Below, one piece after another: positions 35,324-44,786 of a stretch of DNA of 64,000 nucleotides. The notes under the pieces are model-generated. The model was not told the origin of the DNA, ran no database searches, and was given only the letters and a program-made list of their open reading frames with translations. Where the stretch lies: positions 1-64,000 of the forward strand of contig NZ_JARXWE010000007.1 of the NCBI RefSeq assembly GCF_029893235.1, read 5' to 3'. Every line of letters begins with the position of its first letter. The first letter of the stretch is position 1. A program made the position numbers and the translations under genes. Origin of the DNA: Dysgonomonas sp. PH5-45 (GTDB lineage Bacteria; Bacteroidota; Bacteroidia; Bacteroidales; Dysgonomonadaceae).

Positions 35324-35815
35324 ATGAAGCAAAAATTATTTCTACTAATGGCGTTTCTGGCAATCGCAACAGTGACGCTCCATGCGCAAACACAGCTGAT
35401 TGTCAAAAACAGCGATGGAAGGGAAAGCACCTTCGGGCTTTCGTCCCTGCGGAAAATAACATTCACAGACACCAATATCGAAATTCACGACATGGACGGA
35501 ACAAGCAGCCTTACGCCCATACAATCGACCGTGTCGCTAAAGTTTGCCGAGTCTGTTTCGGCAGGCATCGAAACAGATGTTGCGCAGGCAACTCCCGAAG
35601 CTTATGTATATCCCAATCCCGCAGCCGGTTATATCCGCCTGAACGGGCTGCCCGATGACGCTGACTACAACGTTAAAATATATACTGCCAACGGAATGGC
35701 GATCCTCTCCACCGTTCTGCATTCGGCATCCGATGCGATAGACGTCGGCAGCTTGCCGTCAGGGCTTTATCTGCTGAAAGTGAACAATCAGGTATTTAAA
35801 TTCCGAAAATTATGA
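35324..35815 (+). CDS. Secreted protein with T9SS type A sorting domain
   Basis: 163 residues; signal peptide ending VTLHAQ (about 22). The N-terminal part resembles the short SDGRESTFGLSSLRKITFTD repeat found at the front of the next protein. The C-terminal 75 residues form a type A sorting domain (YVYPNPAAGYIRL; GLYLLKVNNQVFKFRKL), marking export by the type IX system and attachment at the surface. It is translationally coupled to the next gene by a 4-bp overlap. Confidence 0.8.
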   Translation: MKQKLFLLMAFLAIATVTLHAQTQLIVKNSDGRESTFGLSSLRKITFTDTNIEIHDMDGTSSLTPIQSTVSLKFAESVSAGIETDVAQATPEAYVYPNPAAGYIRLNGLPDDADYNVKIYTANGMAILSTVLHSASDAIDVGSLPSGLYLLKVNNQVFKFRKL

Positions 35816-37779
35816 AAAAGACATTATCACTCATCATATGCCTGATTTTTGGCATAACGCTCTTTGCGCAAGACAGCCTCTATGTTTATAAAACAGACCA
35901 AACGGTGACGCCCTTCCGCATTGCCGAAGTAGACAGCCTGCGCTTCAGTCAGGATGCGGCCAACCTGTATATCGTCAAGACAGACCAAACAACAGCCAGC
36001 CTGTCGCTTGCCGAGGTAGACAGCATCACCTTCTGGCGCCACGATGTTGTTTCCATCACTTACTCCAATGGCACTGCCAGTATTGTGAACCCGTTGGCAG
36101 GGCAAGGAGTGGAGGTAGAGGCAGACGGAGCACGCGTAACGGTGACTTCCACCATCGCCGACAAACAAGTCAGATATCTGCTCAACGGAACAACGCCCGA
36201 GGGCATGTTCAAAATTTATAGCGACTATAAGTTCGAACTCGCCCTCAACGCAGTGGAAATAACAAACCCCAACGGAGCAGCCATCAACATACAATCGGGC
36301 AAGAAAGTGACGGTCACCCTCATAGACGGAACCACAAGTTGCCTCACTGATGGCGCGAAATATACTGCCACGCCCGACGGCGAAGACGAGAAATCGACCT
36401 TCTTCAGCGAAGGGCAACTCAATTTTAAAGGCCAAGGAACCCTCAATCTGCAAGCTTATTATAAACATGCCATTTGCAGCGACGACTACATACGCATAAA
36501 AAGCGGCAACATCATCGTGACCGGCGCCGCCAAAGACGGGCTGCACTGCAACGATTACTTCCGCATGGATGGTGGTACGCTCACCATTACCTCCGAGGGC
36601 GACGCCCTTGAGGTGGAAGAAGGATACATAGAAATAAACGGGGGAACAATCAACGTCAATGCCGTAGGCGACGGGTTGAAAACATCGTACAAGGGCACAG
36701 ACCTATCGCCTTACATCGAGGTAGCGGGCGGAACGATTGATGTTACCGTTACGGGCGACGCATCGAAGGCCATCAAATCGAAAGGCGATGTAACCATCGG
36801 CAGCGGCAACATTACGCTGCAAACAACAGGAAACGCTTATTACGACACCGACGATGCCGACACAAGCTCATCGGCAGGCATCAAGTGCGACGGCAACCTG
36901 CTCATTGAGAACGGAAACATCGGCATCAACAGTTCGGGTTCGGGCGGCAAGGGCATCAACGTAGACGGTACGCTGCACGTTAAAGGCGGAAACATCTCGG
37001 TTGTCACCACCGGAAACCAATATGTGTACGACCGCGATAACGACACCGCCGCCAAAGCCATAAAAAGCGATGGCAACCTCACCATCGACGGCGGATACAT
37101 CACCATACAAACATCGCGCACCGAAGCCGAAGGACTGGAAAGCAAAGACACGCTTACCATCAACGACGGAACGATAGTTATAAACGCTTACGACGATGCC
37201 ATCAACGCCTCCAACCACATACAAATAAACGGCGGGAAGGTATATAGTTACAGCGCCACGAACGATGGCATAGACTCGAACGGAACACTCACCATTACCG
37301 GCGGAATAGTGTTCTCGTCGGGCACAACCGCCCCCGAAGAAGGTTTCGACTGCGACCAAAACGCCTTCAAGATAACAGGCGGCATACTGATAGGCACGGG
37401 TGGAGCAACCAGCACCCCCACATCGAACCTATGCACACAACAAACCGTTGTTTATAGCACATCGGGCGTAACAGCCGGACAGATGTTCCACCTGCGCGGT
37501 TCGGACGCAGCGGAAATCGTATCGGTAAAAGTGCCTCGTGCATACAACTCGATGACTATGCTCATCAGCACACCCCATATTGCCCAAGGAACAGGTTATA
37601 CAATATACAAAAACGGAACTATGAGCGACGATGCCCAAGACTTCCAAGGACTGTACACAAGCGGTACATACACCCCCGGAACATCGGCAACGACATTCAC
37701 CACAAGTACCACATCGAGAGTTACCAACGTCGGAGCAAGCGGCGGTGGCCCCGGTGGCGGCCCGGGAGGACACCCGTAA
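35812..37779 (+). CDS. Large surface protein with carbohydrate-binding beta-helix (Cthe_2159-like)
   Basis: A 655-residue exported protein; signal peptide ends GITLFAQ (about 20). Residues 20-80 hold two YxxKTDQT...AEVDSxxF repeats. Residues 190-560 form a right-handed beta-helix of repeated IKSDGNLTIDGGYITIQT-type coils with many GxIxVxxxGD turns, as in the Cthe_2159 calcium- and polysaccharide-binding domain. The tail is GGGPGGGPGGHP. It lacks a clear sorting domain, unlike its coupled upstream neighbour. It probably binds acidic polysaccharide. Confidence 0.75.
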   Translation: MKKTLSLIICLIFGITLFAQDSLYVYKTDQTVTPFRIAEVDSLRFSQDAANLYIVKTDQTTASLSLAEVDSITFWRHDVVSITYSNGTASIVNPLAGQGVEVEADGARVTVTSTIADKQVRYLLNGTTPEGMFKIYSDYKFELALNAVEITNPNGAAINIQSGKKVTVTLIDGTTSCLTDGAKYTATPDGEDEKSTFFSEGQLNFKGQGTLNLQAYYKHAICSDDYIRIKSGNIIVTGAAKDGLHCNDYFRMDGGTLTITSEGDALEVEEGYIEINGGTINVNAVGDGLKTSYKGTDLSPYIEVAGGTIDVTVTGDASKAIKSKGDVTIGSGNITLQTTGNAYYDTDDADTSSSAGIKCDGNLLIENGNIGINSSGSGGKGINVDGTLHVKGGNISVVTTGNQYVYDRDNDTAAKAIKSDGNLTIDGGYITIQTSRTEAEGLESKDTLTINDGTIVINAYDDAINASNHIQINGGKVYSYSATNDGIDSNGTLTITGGIVFSSGTTAPEEGFDCDQNAFKITGGILIGTGGATSTPTSNLCTQQTVVYSTSGVTAGQMFHLRGSDAAEIVSVKVPRAYNSMTMLISTPHIAQGTGYTIYKNGTMSDDAQDFQGLYTSGTYTPGTSATTFTTSTTSRVTNVGASGGGPGGGPGGHP

Positions 37780-37818
37780 AAACCAGTTTTTTTCATCTTA
37801 GTTTTTTTAGAGACCCCT

Positions 37819-37860
37819 AAAGCCTGAGTATCGCATTGCGGTGCTTGGGCTTTATTTTTG
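37819..37860 (+). terminator. Terminator after the carbohydrate-binding protein
   Basis: AAAGCCTGAG (37819-37828) pairs imperfectly with CTTGGGCTTT (37844-37853) and is followed by ATTTTTG. Confidence 0.7.
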
Positions 37861-37952
37861 ATATTATTGGCTAAAAAGTTAAAAATATTTGATATCACGA
37901 AACATATGTATATATTTATCCCCGCAATAAATTTTAATACCTCGTCCCGATA

Positions 37953-38549
37953 GTGAAGAAGTACACTGTTCTGTTTATCATACTCGTACTATGTGCTTGT
38001 TCGCAGCAAAAGCAAGATGTGGAATGGGATAATATCCCCTTGGCCGAAGGCGATTTGGTATTTCGCAAAGGCTTAGGCACAAAAACACGGGCCGTGCTTC
38101 ATGTCGATACACTGGGGATATACAGCCATGTGGGCATTGTAGTTGTGCAGGATTCTGTTTTCAGAGTTGTTCACATTACTCCCGGAGAGAGAGAAGCAGA
38201 CGAAAATGTAGACAGAATAAAAATTGAGGATTTAAGCCAATTCTGGGCCACTGACAGAGCCAAGAACGGCGCTGTTTACCGATTACGCAACAATGGTTCG
38301 GGAAAAACAGCCGCCCAACAAGCCCTGCGGTTGCTGCAAAAAGGTATCTTGTTCGACCACGATTATCGCCTTGCCGACACCACGCAGATGTATTGCACCC
38401 AGTTGGTTTGGTACGCATACCAACAGGCAGGCAGGGATATAACTTCCGGCAAACGAAGCGACCTGAACGTGCCCCTATATTCGGGTTTATACATTCTCCC
38501 GTCGGATATTTATACAAACCAAGACTTACAATTAATATACAAATTCTAA
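37953..38549 (+). CDS. YiiX-like permuted papain-fold lipoprotein
   Basis: 198 residues with a GTG start (no nearby ATG; the signal peptide begins here) and a lipoprotein signal ending VLCACSQQ. The permuted NlpC/P60-like fold shows LAEGDLVFRKG, YSHVGIVVV with the active-site His, and YCTQLVWYAYQQAG with the catalytic Cys. YiiX-type proteins probably cleave amide or ester bonds in lipids or peptides; the substrate here is unknown. It sits alone between terminator and DUF4878 gene. Confidence 0.82.
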   Translation: MKKYTVLFIILVLCACSQQKQDVEWDNIPLAEGDLVFRKGLGTKTRAVLHVDTLGIYSHVGIVVVQDSVFRVVHITPGEREADENVDRIKIEDLSQFWATDRAKNGAVYRLRNNGSGKTAAQQALRLLQKGILFDHDYRLADTTQMYCTQLVWYAYQQAGRDITSGKRSDLNVPLYSGLYILPSDIYTNQDLQLIYKF

Positions 38550-38586
38550 ATTTATCAAAGTTTAATCCTTTAAAAAAAAGTACATT

Positions 38587-39000
38587 ATGAAAAAAGTATT
38601 CAATTTTTTGGCAATAGCGGTTATTGCTTTGTTGTTTGCAAGTTGTAGCGACAACTCTCCGGCAGGAATCGAAAAAGCTATCTACAACCAGATGCAAAAA
38701 GGCGATTTTGAAAAAGCCGTAGAAACAATGATTAGCAACATGGACGGATACGACAAAGACAACGACAAGTCGGCCGAAGAAAAAGCTCAGGTCATCGCAG
38801 CATTCGCAGCCAAAGCTAAACAAGGCGCGGAAGCCAAAGGCGGAATAAAAAGCTTCGAAATAGTAAACGAAGATATTGCCGAAGACGGGCTTACAGCCAC
38901 CGTTAGCACCAAAGTTATTTACGGAGACGGTTCGGAAGACACAAAAGATACTTCGTACATAAAGAAAGACGGCAAGTGGAAAATCAAGATGGATAAATAA
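38587..39000 (+). CDS. DUF4878-like lipoprotein
   Basis: 137 residues; lipobox LFASCSDN (Cys about 20). The mature domain has the SnoaL/NTF2-like pattern of DUF4878: a helical start (AIYNQMQKGDFEKAVETMIS), then strands ending KKDGKWKIKMDK. It is 37 bp downstream of the YiiX-like gene and may share its transcript. Function unknown. Confidence 0.8.
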   Translation: MKKVFNFLAIAVIALLFASCSDNSPAGIEKAIYNQMQKGDFEKAVETMISNMDGYDKDNDKSAEEKAQVIAAFAAKAKQGAEAKGGIKSFEIVNEDIAEDGLTATVSTKVIYGDGSEDTKDTSYIKKDGKWKIKMDK

Positions 39001-39015
39001 TACAACATCGTATAA

Positions 39016-39170
39016 AAGAGGGTGTCCTAAAAGTAGATTGATGCTATCAAATTGATATTCTCTGATTGTCATGTTGAACGATAGTGAAACATCTCTTCCC
39101 TCAAAAGAGATTCTTCCCTACGGTCAGAATGACAAAAAGAAATCAAAATTTACTTTTGGGACACCCTCTT
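39016..39170. repeat. Complete MITE-like family-1 repeat
   Basis: 155 bp with 22-bp inverted ends that differ at two positions (AAGAGGGTGTCCTAAAAGTA left; complement of right AAGAGGGTGTCCCAAAAGTA). The core is GTTGAACGATAGTGAAACAT then GATTCTTCCCTACGGTCAGA. No ORF of its own. The best-preserved copy in the window. Confidence 0.75.
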
Positions 39171-39192
39171 GTTATTTCTGTATGCCCTGTAA

Positions 39193-39549
39193 CTAAATAT
39201 GCTCTTCGATAAAATCTTTCAGCACCAGAGCATGGTTGCGTGTGGCATTCTTCGATGCGTAAAGCAAGGTCACCACATCGTAGCCACTTGCCGTAGCTAT
39301 AAAGTCTTTAACCGCTGCCGACAGATTCAGCTCGGCCCTATATCTCGCCACGAACTCCGTCCAGTTATTATCGGTATTCTGATGAAACCATTTGCGTAAA
39401 TCGGCCGAGGGTGCAATGTTTTTTGCCCACATATCGTAGTGTAAGGCTTCTTTTTTCACCCCACGAGGCCATAGGCGGTCTACAAAAACCCTGAAACCGT
39501 CGCCAGCTTCAGGGTCATCATATACTCGTTTCAGTTTTATTGTTGTCAT
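39193..39549 (-). CDS. DUF488 family protein
   Basis: A 118-residue cytosolic protein with the DUF488 marks VKLKRVYD-like start, FVDRLWPRGVKKE, MWAKNIAPSADLRKWF and TLLYASKNATRNHALVL. Full length. Function of the family is not settled. It stands alone between a MITE copy and the T9SS surface genes. Confidence 0.9.
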   Translation of the reverse strand: MTTIKLKRVYDDPEAGDGFRVFVDRLWPRGVKKEALHYDMWAKNIAPSADLRKWFHQNTDNNWTEFVARYRAELNLSAAVKDFIATASGYDVVTLLYASKNATRNHALVLKDFIEEHI

Positions 39550-39591
39550 AGTTGTTTTATTTTTTGAAACAACCGTACACGCTTTTTTGTT

Positions 39592-41466
39592 TTATCGTAC
39601 CACAAGCTTCACTGCCTGTCCGTTTACCACAAGCAGATACACGCCTTGAGGTTCTTCGACGCGTAACGTTGCCTGTGTGCCATTCAATTGTACAGTTTGC
39701 AACAATTGCCCCGACACATTGTAGAGCCGTGCCGTAGTTGCCAGCGGTTCTGCCGATAGGATGCGAACTTCTTCGCCACTGTTCAATACACTCGGATACA
39801 CATTGATGCCTGCCGGATGGCTACCGTCTTCTGTTATGGAAGAAGTTCCCTCCGCAATGCCACGAACACCATACGAAGCTGGTTTGCCTGTCTCATAATT
39901 GACGAAGGTAAGGACATCGCCCTCTGTTACTCCTTTCAACTGTAAGATATTATTGCCGGCTTGCAAGCCGTTGAAAACACCTATCAGTTCTGCCATACCG
40001 TTTTTATAAACTTCCACCCGTTCGGATGCAGTTATCAGGTTAAGGGTTACATCTGCCGATTGCCATCCGCCGATAACCACCGGTACGCTCTGCCACTGGA
40101 AATAAGGCAAGGCACGATTATCGCTGCGCACAGCCCACGTACCCGAAAAGTCCCAACCCATAGCCGTATAAGCAGCTTGAGTGTAAAGTTCGCTCATAGG
40201 TTTGTCGGCTCCGTCCCCACTTGCAGCATCGGTACTTGTTATTGTTTGCCCATTTACGAGCATCGCTTCGTTGGCATAATTGTTAAACAAAATAAGATTA
40301 TCATTATCATAAAGCCCTAAGATACGACCTATACTACTTTCTTCAGCTTTTATACTATCCATAGTAGCAATACTGTTTTGAATAGTAAGCATTCCTTCTT
40401 GGCTTACTATCGCCCCAGTCACCCCTCCTATATGCGCATGTAAGCTACCTGCTGATATATTACCGGCAGCATAACAGTTTTCTATCATTGTTGTGGAGTT
40501 TCTTTTTTTGCTTTCCTCTAATCCATTAACCAGAAAACCAGCTATCCCTCCTATACAACAATCAAAAGCATTGGTCAATATATCACCATAGTTGTAACAA
40601 TTTTTTATATGGAGTACATTTAATAGTGCCGACGATAACGTATTAACTTCTCCGAGGGCAACAATTCCCCCTATATAAATCCGTTCACTGTTATCCTCTT
40701 CCTCAACAATGATCGTTCCCGTATTATAACATTCATCCAAAACAATTCCTCTGTATCCATCTAACTGGTAAGAAGTATTATGAGCAGCACCCAATACACC
40801 TCCAATATAGATAGGATAAGAAGATGTTGCATGTCCTACAATTACTCCCCTGTTGCTACATTTACTTATTGTGACAGTAGCCATACTTGGCCTCTTTATA
40901 AAAGTATACACAGTACCAACAATTCCTCCTATAAAACACCCTCCTGTAATTTTACTACTATTACTACATGCATGGATAGTTGTTGTTTGGCTGAAATAGG
41001 TATTATATATAAATCCAGCTATACTACCAACGTGAGAATATTGTCTATCAACACACTTTATAGAGCCTCCGTCAATATGCAGACTATCAATATATGCACC
41101 GCTAAACAAGCCGCTAAACAGTCCGGCAAAAGAGTAATCGCTGGTAGAGGTCGGTAGATCAATATTCATATTTTTGATTTTATGTCCGCCCCCATGCAAA
41201 CTACCTCGAAAAAATTTATATGAATCAAAAATATTGTCAGACGCTCCTATCGGTGTCCAGTTTTCGCCACTCAGGTCAATATCGTTCATCAAACGGAAGT
41301 GTACACCCTTGTTCGAAAGCCCCAGATAGTTGTTCAGGTTTTCGAGTTGTTGGCGATTGGTTATTTGGTAAGGATTAGATTCCGAACCGTCGCCACCCGC
41401 AAAATCGTTTGCTATTAGACCGCAAAAGGTGAGCAACAGGCAAAGGGTAATGGTTAATTTTTTCAT
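39592..41466 (-). CDS. Large T9SS-sorted surface protein (paralogue A)
   Basis: 624 residues; signal peptide MKKLTITLCLLLTFCGLIAN. After DGSESNPYQITNRQQLENL comes a repeated GLUG-like beta-helix (YIGGVLGA, CIGGIAGF, HIGGVTGA coils about every 40 residues). A type A sorting domain ends the protein (INVYPSVLNSGEEVRIL ... GVYLLVVNGQAVKLVVR). The last ~235 residues are almost identical to paralogue B; the middle differs and is AT-richer. Probably a surface adhesin or binding protein. Confidence 0.8.
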   Translation of the reverse strand: MKKLTITLCLLLTFCGLIANDFAGGDGSESNPYQITNRQQLENLNNYLGLSNKGVHFRLMNDIDLSGENWTPIGASDNIFDSYKFFRGSLHGGGHKIKNMNIDLPTSTSDYSFAGLFSGLFSGAYIDSLHIDGGSIKCVDRQYSHVGSIAGFIYNTYFSQTTTIHACSNSSKITGGCFIGGIVGTVYTFIKRPSMATVTISKCSNRGVIVGHATSSYPIYIGGVLGAAHNTSYQLDGYRGIVLDECYNTGTIIVEEEDNSERIYIGGIVALGEVNTLSSALLNVLHIKNCYNYGDILTNAFDCCIGGIAGFLVNGLEESKKRNSTTMIENCYAAGNISAGSLHAHIGGVTGAIVSQEGMLTIQNSIATMDSIKAEESSIGRILGLYDNDNLILFNNYANEAMLVNGQTITSTDAASGDGADKPMSELYTQAAYTAMGWDFSGTWAVRSDNRALPYFQWQSVPVVIGGWQSADVTLNLITASERVEVYKNGMAELIGVFNGLQAGNNILQLKGVTEGDVLTFVNYETGKPASYGVRGIAEGTSSITEDGSHPAGINVYPSVLNSGEEVRILSAEPLATTARLYNVSGQLLQTVQLNGTQATLRVEEPQGVYLLVVNGQAVKLVVR

Positions 41467-41644
41467 AGCTTTATTTCTGAATAATTGTGTTTAAAACACA
41501 AAGATGTTTTATAAAATTCATAAAAACAAATCAATTTTTCAAAAACAAATGTTTAAATAAAAACCTGCCTGAATACTCAAAAGAAACTCAGGCAGGTTGT
41601 CTTATTTTTCTGAAGAAGAAAAAAATCAGATGTATCTATATTTT

Positions 41645-43741
41645 TTATCGTACCACAAGCTTCACTGCCTGTCCGTTTATCACAAGCAGGTACACGCCCT
41701 GAGGTTCTTCGACGCGTAACGTTGCCTGTGTGCCCTTCAATTGTACCGTTTGCAACAATTGCCCCGACACATTGTAGAGCCGTGCCGTGGTTGCCAGCGG
41801 TTCTGCCGATAGGATGCGGACTTCTTCGCCACTGTTCAATACATTCGGATACACAGTGATGCCTGCCGGATGGCTACCGTCTTCTGTTATGGAAGAAGTT
41901 CCCTCCGCAATGCCACGAACGCCATACGAAGCTGGTTTGCCTGTCTCATAATTGATGAAGGTAAGGACATCGCCCTCTTTCACTCCTTTCAACTGCAAGA
42001 TATTATCGCCGGCTTGCAAGCCATTGAAAACGCCTATCAGTTCTGCTGTACCTTCTTTATAAACTTCCACCCGTTCGGATGCAGATATCAGGTTAAGGGT
42101 TACATCTGCCGATTGCCATCCGTCAATAACCACCGGTGCGCTCTGCCACTGAAAATAAGGCAAGGCACGATTATCGCTGCGCACAGCCCACGTACCCGAA
42201 AAGTCCCAACCTATAGCCGTATAAGCAGCTTGAGTGTAAAGTTCGCTCATAGGTTTGTCGGCTCCGTCCCCACTTGCAGCATCGGTACTTGTTATTGTTT
42301 GCCCATTTACGAGCATCGCTTCGTTGGCATAGTTGTTCTTTAGGGTAACGCCGGCGGGTATGTCGCAACCCAAAATACGGGAAGTTTCTCTACCTTCTAT
42401 ATATGCCTGTGCCGCCACGCAGTTCTGTATGGTAGCCGCACCTATTGTATTATTGATATAACCAACCAAGCCGCCTACATTTGCTCCGTCAACGAAGATA
42501 TCACCTCCGGCATAGCTGTTTTCGATTGTTACGGTAGGGGTTGCTCCATCGAATGTGAAATAGCCCGCCAATCCTCCGGCATAGCTATTTTCCTCTTTAA
42601 CTGTCATTTCGTTATGATTGTAGCAATCGTTGAGGTGAATAACCACCCCTTCCAGATTATCGGCAGCGGCAGCATAACCGTAACCCAAGATACCGCCGGC
42701 AAACGACTCTTCGCGGTCTACTCCCGTTCGGATTGAGCCGGAGTTGCAACACCTTTCCATTTCTATCAGTCCCGAAACTCTGGAACCGCCTCTGAAACTA
42801 TTGCCATAACCCAAAATACCGCCCGTGCAAAGGGTATTTCCTTTTGAACTGATAACCGCGCCTATGTTGTTGCAATCTGTAAAGCTTACCGTGCCCGAAG
42901 CTGTTTTAAATCCTGCCGCCTCGCTATAACCCGCGATACCGCCCGTAAACGAAGAATAAGCCTCTCCGCCTGTCACCATGCCGATATTTATACAGCCTTC
43001 TATCGCAACGGCTGCCGTACCCGAGTTGATGCCAAAGCCCGAAGCCTCGCCCACTATTCCTCCGGTGTACGATGCGCTGTATGAGTCTATTCCACCCCAT
43101 ACCTGGCCATTGTTGGTGCAGTTGCTTATCGTTAACGAAACTCTTCCGGGACTGTAGTTCGCGCCTTTACCCACTATTCCACCTGTATAAGTGAGGCCTG
43201 CCGAACCGCCAAATACCTCCGCGCTGCTGCCGCAAGCGTAAATATTAACATCGCTACCCACTTGAGGTTTGGTAGACACATACCCGGCTATTGCCCCTGT
43301 GTACGAATAGTGCTTGCCGCCACCCTGTATGTTGCCTCCTATTATATGCAGGCTGTCAATGTACGCGCCGGCATACAATGCCCCAAAGAGGCCGGCAAAG
43401 CAGTAATCGTCCGCGTTGGACGACAGGTTGATGCGTATATTCTTGATTTTGAAACCACCTCCATGCAATTTTCCGCAAAAAGTATTCGTAAAATCTAACG
43501 TATCGGGCTGCCCTATCGGTGCCCAGAATTCGCCACTCAGGTCAATATCGTTCATCAAACGGAAGTGCAGGTCTCCATGCTCTTCGCCCAGATAATACTT
43601 CAGGCTTTCCAACTGTTGACGGTTGGTTATTTGATAAGGATTAGATTCCGAGCCGTCACCGTCCGTAAAGTCAACTGCCTGTTTTGCCCAAACACTGCAA
43701 AAGGCAAGTAATAAACAAAGTGTAAAAGTTAGTTTTTTCAT
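41645..43741 (-). CDS. Large T9SS-sorted surface protein (paralogue B)
   Basis: 698 residues; signal peptide ends AFCSVWAKQ. Same plan as paralogue A: DGSESNPYQITNRQQLESL, then GLUG-type coils (TGGIVGKG, FTGGIAGYS, CTGGILGYG, AGGLAGYF), then a C-terminal type A sorting domain. It has more coils than A and GC-richer codons in the middle. DNA 41646-42336 is a near-identical direct repeat of 39595-40283. Confidence 0.8.
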   Translation of the reverse strand: MKKLTFTLCLLLAFCSVWAKQAVDFTDGDGSESNPYQITNRQQLESLKYYLGEEHGDLHFRLMNDIDLSGEFWAPIGQPDTLDFTNTFCGKLHGGGFKIKNIRINLSSNADDYCFAGLFGALYAGAYIDSLHIIGGNIQGGGKHYSYTGAIAGYVSTKPQVGSDVNIYACGSSAEVFGGSAGLTYTGGIVGKGANYSPGRVSLTISNCTNNGQVWGGIDSYSASYTGGIVGEASGFGINSGTAAVAIEGCINIGMVTGGEAYSSFTGGIAGYSEAAGFKTASGTVSFTDCNNIGAVISSKGNTLCTGGILGYGNSFRGGSRVSGLIEMERCCNSGSIRTGVDREESFAGGILGYGYAAAADNLEGVVIHLNDCYNHNEMTVKEENSYAGGLAGYFTFDGATPTVTIENSYAGGDIFVDGANVGGLVGYINNTIGAATIQNCVAAQAYIEGRETSRILGCDIPAGVTLKNNYANEAMLVNGQTITSTDAASGDGADKPMSELYTQAAYTAIGWDFSGTWAVRSDNRALPYFQWQSAPVVIDGWQSADVTLNLISASERVEVYKEGTAELIGVFNGLQAGDNILQLKGVKEGDVLTFINYETGKPASYGVRGIAEGTSSITEDGSHPAGITVYPNVLNSGEEVRILSAEPLATTARLYNVSGQLLQTVQLKGTQATLRVEEPQGVYLLVINGQAVKLVVR

Positions 43742-43792
43742 ATTTTATAGTTAATAAATTTCAGCCTGAAAATTGTTGCCGTGCTTTGGGGC

Positions 43793-44728
43793 TTATATCC
43801 TTTCGGGGCTTTTTTTGCGTTCGTAATAAAAAATTACGGATGCCACAAAAACCAGCATTATGAGCGAGCATACAACCGAACCTTCGAACCCGAAGCTACC
43901 GCCGTTTATAGCATTCTGCGTAGGATATTTGAGTTTAAAGACCGACTCGGTGAGCGTTCCACTCACATTGTATCCGCACACAGGCCCTTGCACAAAGTTC
44001 CAGAAGAGGTGCAACCCTATCGGGAACCACAGGTTGCGTGTGTAGATGTAAGTCACGCCCAGCATCAGCCCCGCGATGAAAAGGTTGAGCATGGGCAAAA
44101 AGCCCATATTGGGATTGAAGGCGTGCATCGTGGCAAACACAAACGATGATATGGCTAAGGCCGCGAAACGGTTGGTAGAGCCCATCAGCATACCAAGCAT
44201 ATATCCGCGGCATATGATTTCTTCGTTGAACGACACGGCGGCAAACATCAGCAAAGCAAGCAACAAACTGCCCACGTTTACCTGAACCGACACCACCTCT
44301 ATCTGCCCCATCGCCAACAGGATGCCAAAGCCCAACAGCATCAAGCCCGTAGCAAAAAGCGACCCCCATACAAAATCCCATTTATGACCTTTCAGGGCGA
44401 AGCCTAAATCCTTAATTTTCTTTTGCTCTATTACACACCAAAACAAGTATATAACCCCTAAAACCCCTGCCACCGAAAACACGGTCGACAGCGTTTGCAT
44501 CTCTAAATTGAGACCTCCCGTCGAGGTCACCATAACTTCTTCAATAAAATTTTTCCCGAGTGTACCCAAGCCCAATAAATGACCTAAGCCCAGCCCCATC
44601 AGTTGCGCTATGCCCATCGCAAAACTCGCCACAAACACAAAGCCCGCCACAAGCAGGAGGCTGACGTGTAACTTTTTTTTGGGCGATTCGCCCGTAGGTT
44701 GTTGTGCAGAAGTAGAAGTGTTCATCAT
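43793..44728 (-). CDS. CPBP family intramembrane protease
   Basis: A 311-residue protein with about eight membrane segments. The three CPBP motifs are present: EEIICRG (Glu-Glu pair and Arg), FVFATMHAFNP, and HLFWNFVQG. The family (CaaX protease/bacteriocin-processing) includes Rce1-like glutamic peptidases; some act in bacteriocin immunity or protein maturation. No bacteriocin gene is nearby. Start chosen at MMNTSTSAQQ. Confidence 0.88.
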   Translation of the reverse strand: MMNTSTSAQQPTGESPKKKLHVSLLLVAGFVFVASFAMGIAQLMGLGLGHLLGLGTLGKNFIEEVMVTSTGGLNLEMQTLSTVFSVAGVLGVIYLFWCVIEQKKIKDLGFALKGHKWDFVWGSLFATGLMLLGFGILLAMGQIEVVSVQVNVGSLLLALLMFAAVSFNEEIICRGYMLGMLMGSTNRFAALAISSFVFATMHAFNPNMGFLPMLNLFIAGLMLGVTYIYTRNLWFPIGLHLFWNFVQGPVCGYNVSGTLTESVFKLKYPTQNAINGGSFGFEGSVVCSLIMLVFVASVIFYYERKKSPERI

Positions 44729-44786
44729 CTTTTGTGTTTTTTATATTCGTATTATAAAAAAGGTTTAATTGTTTTTCTCGTTGTGC

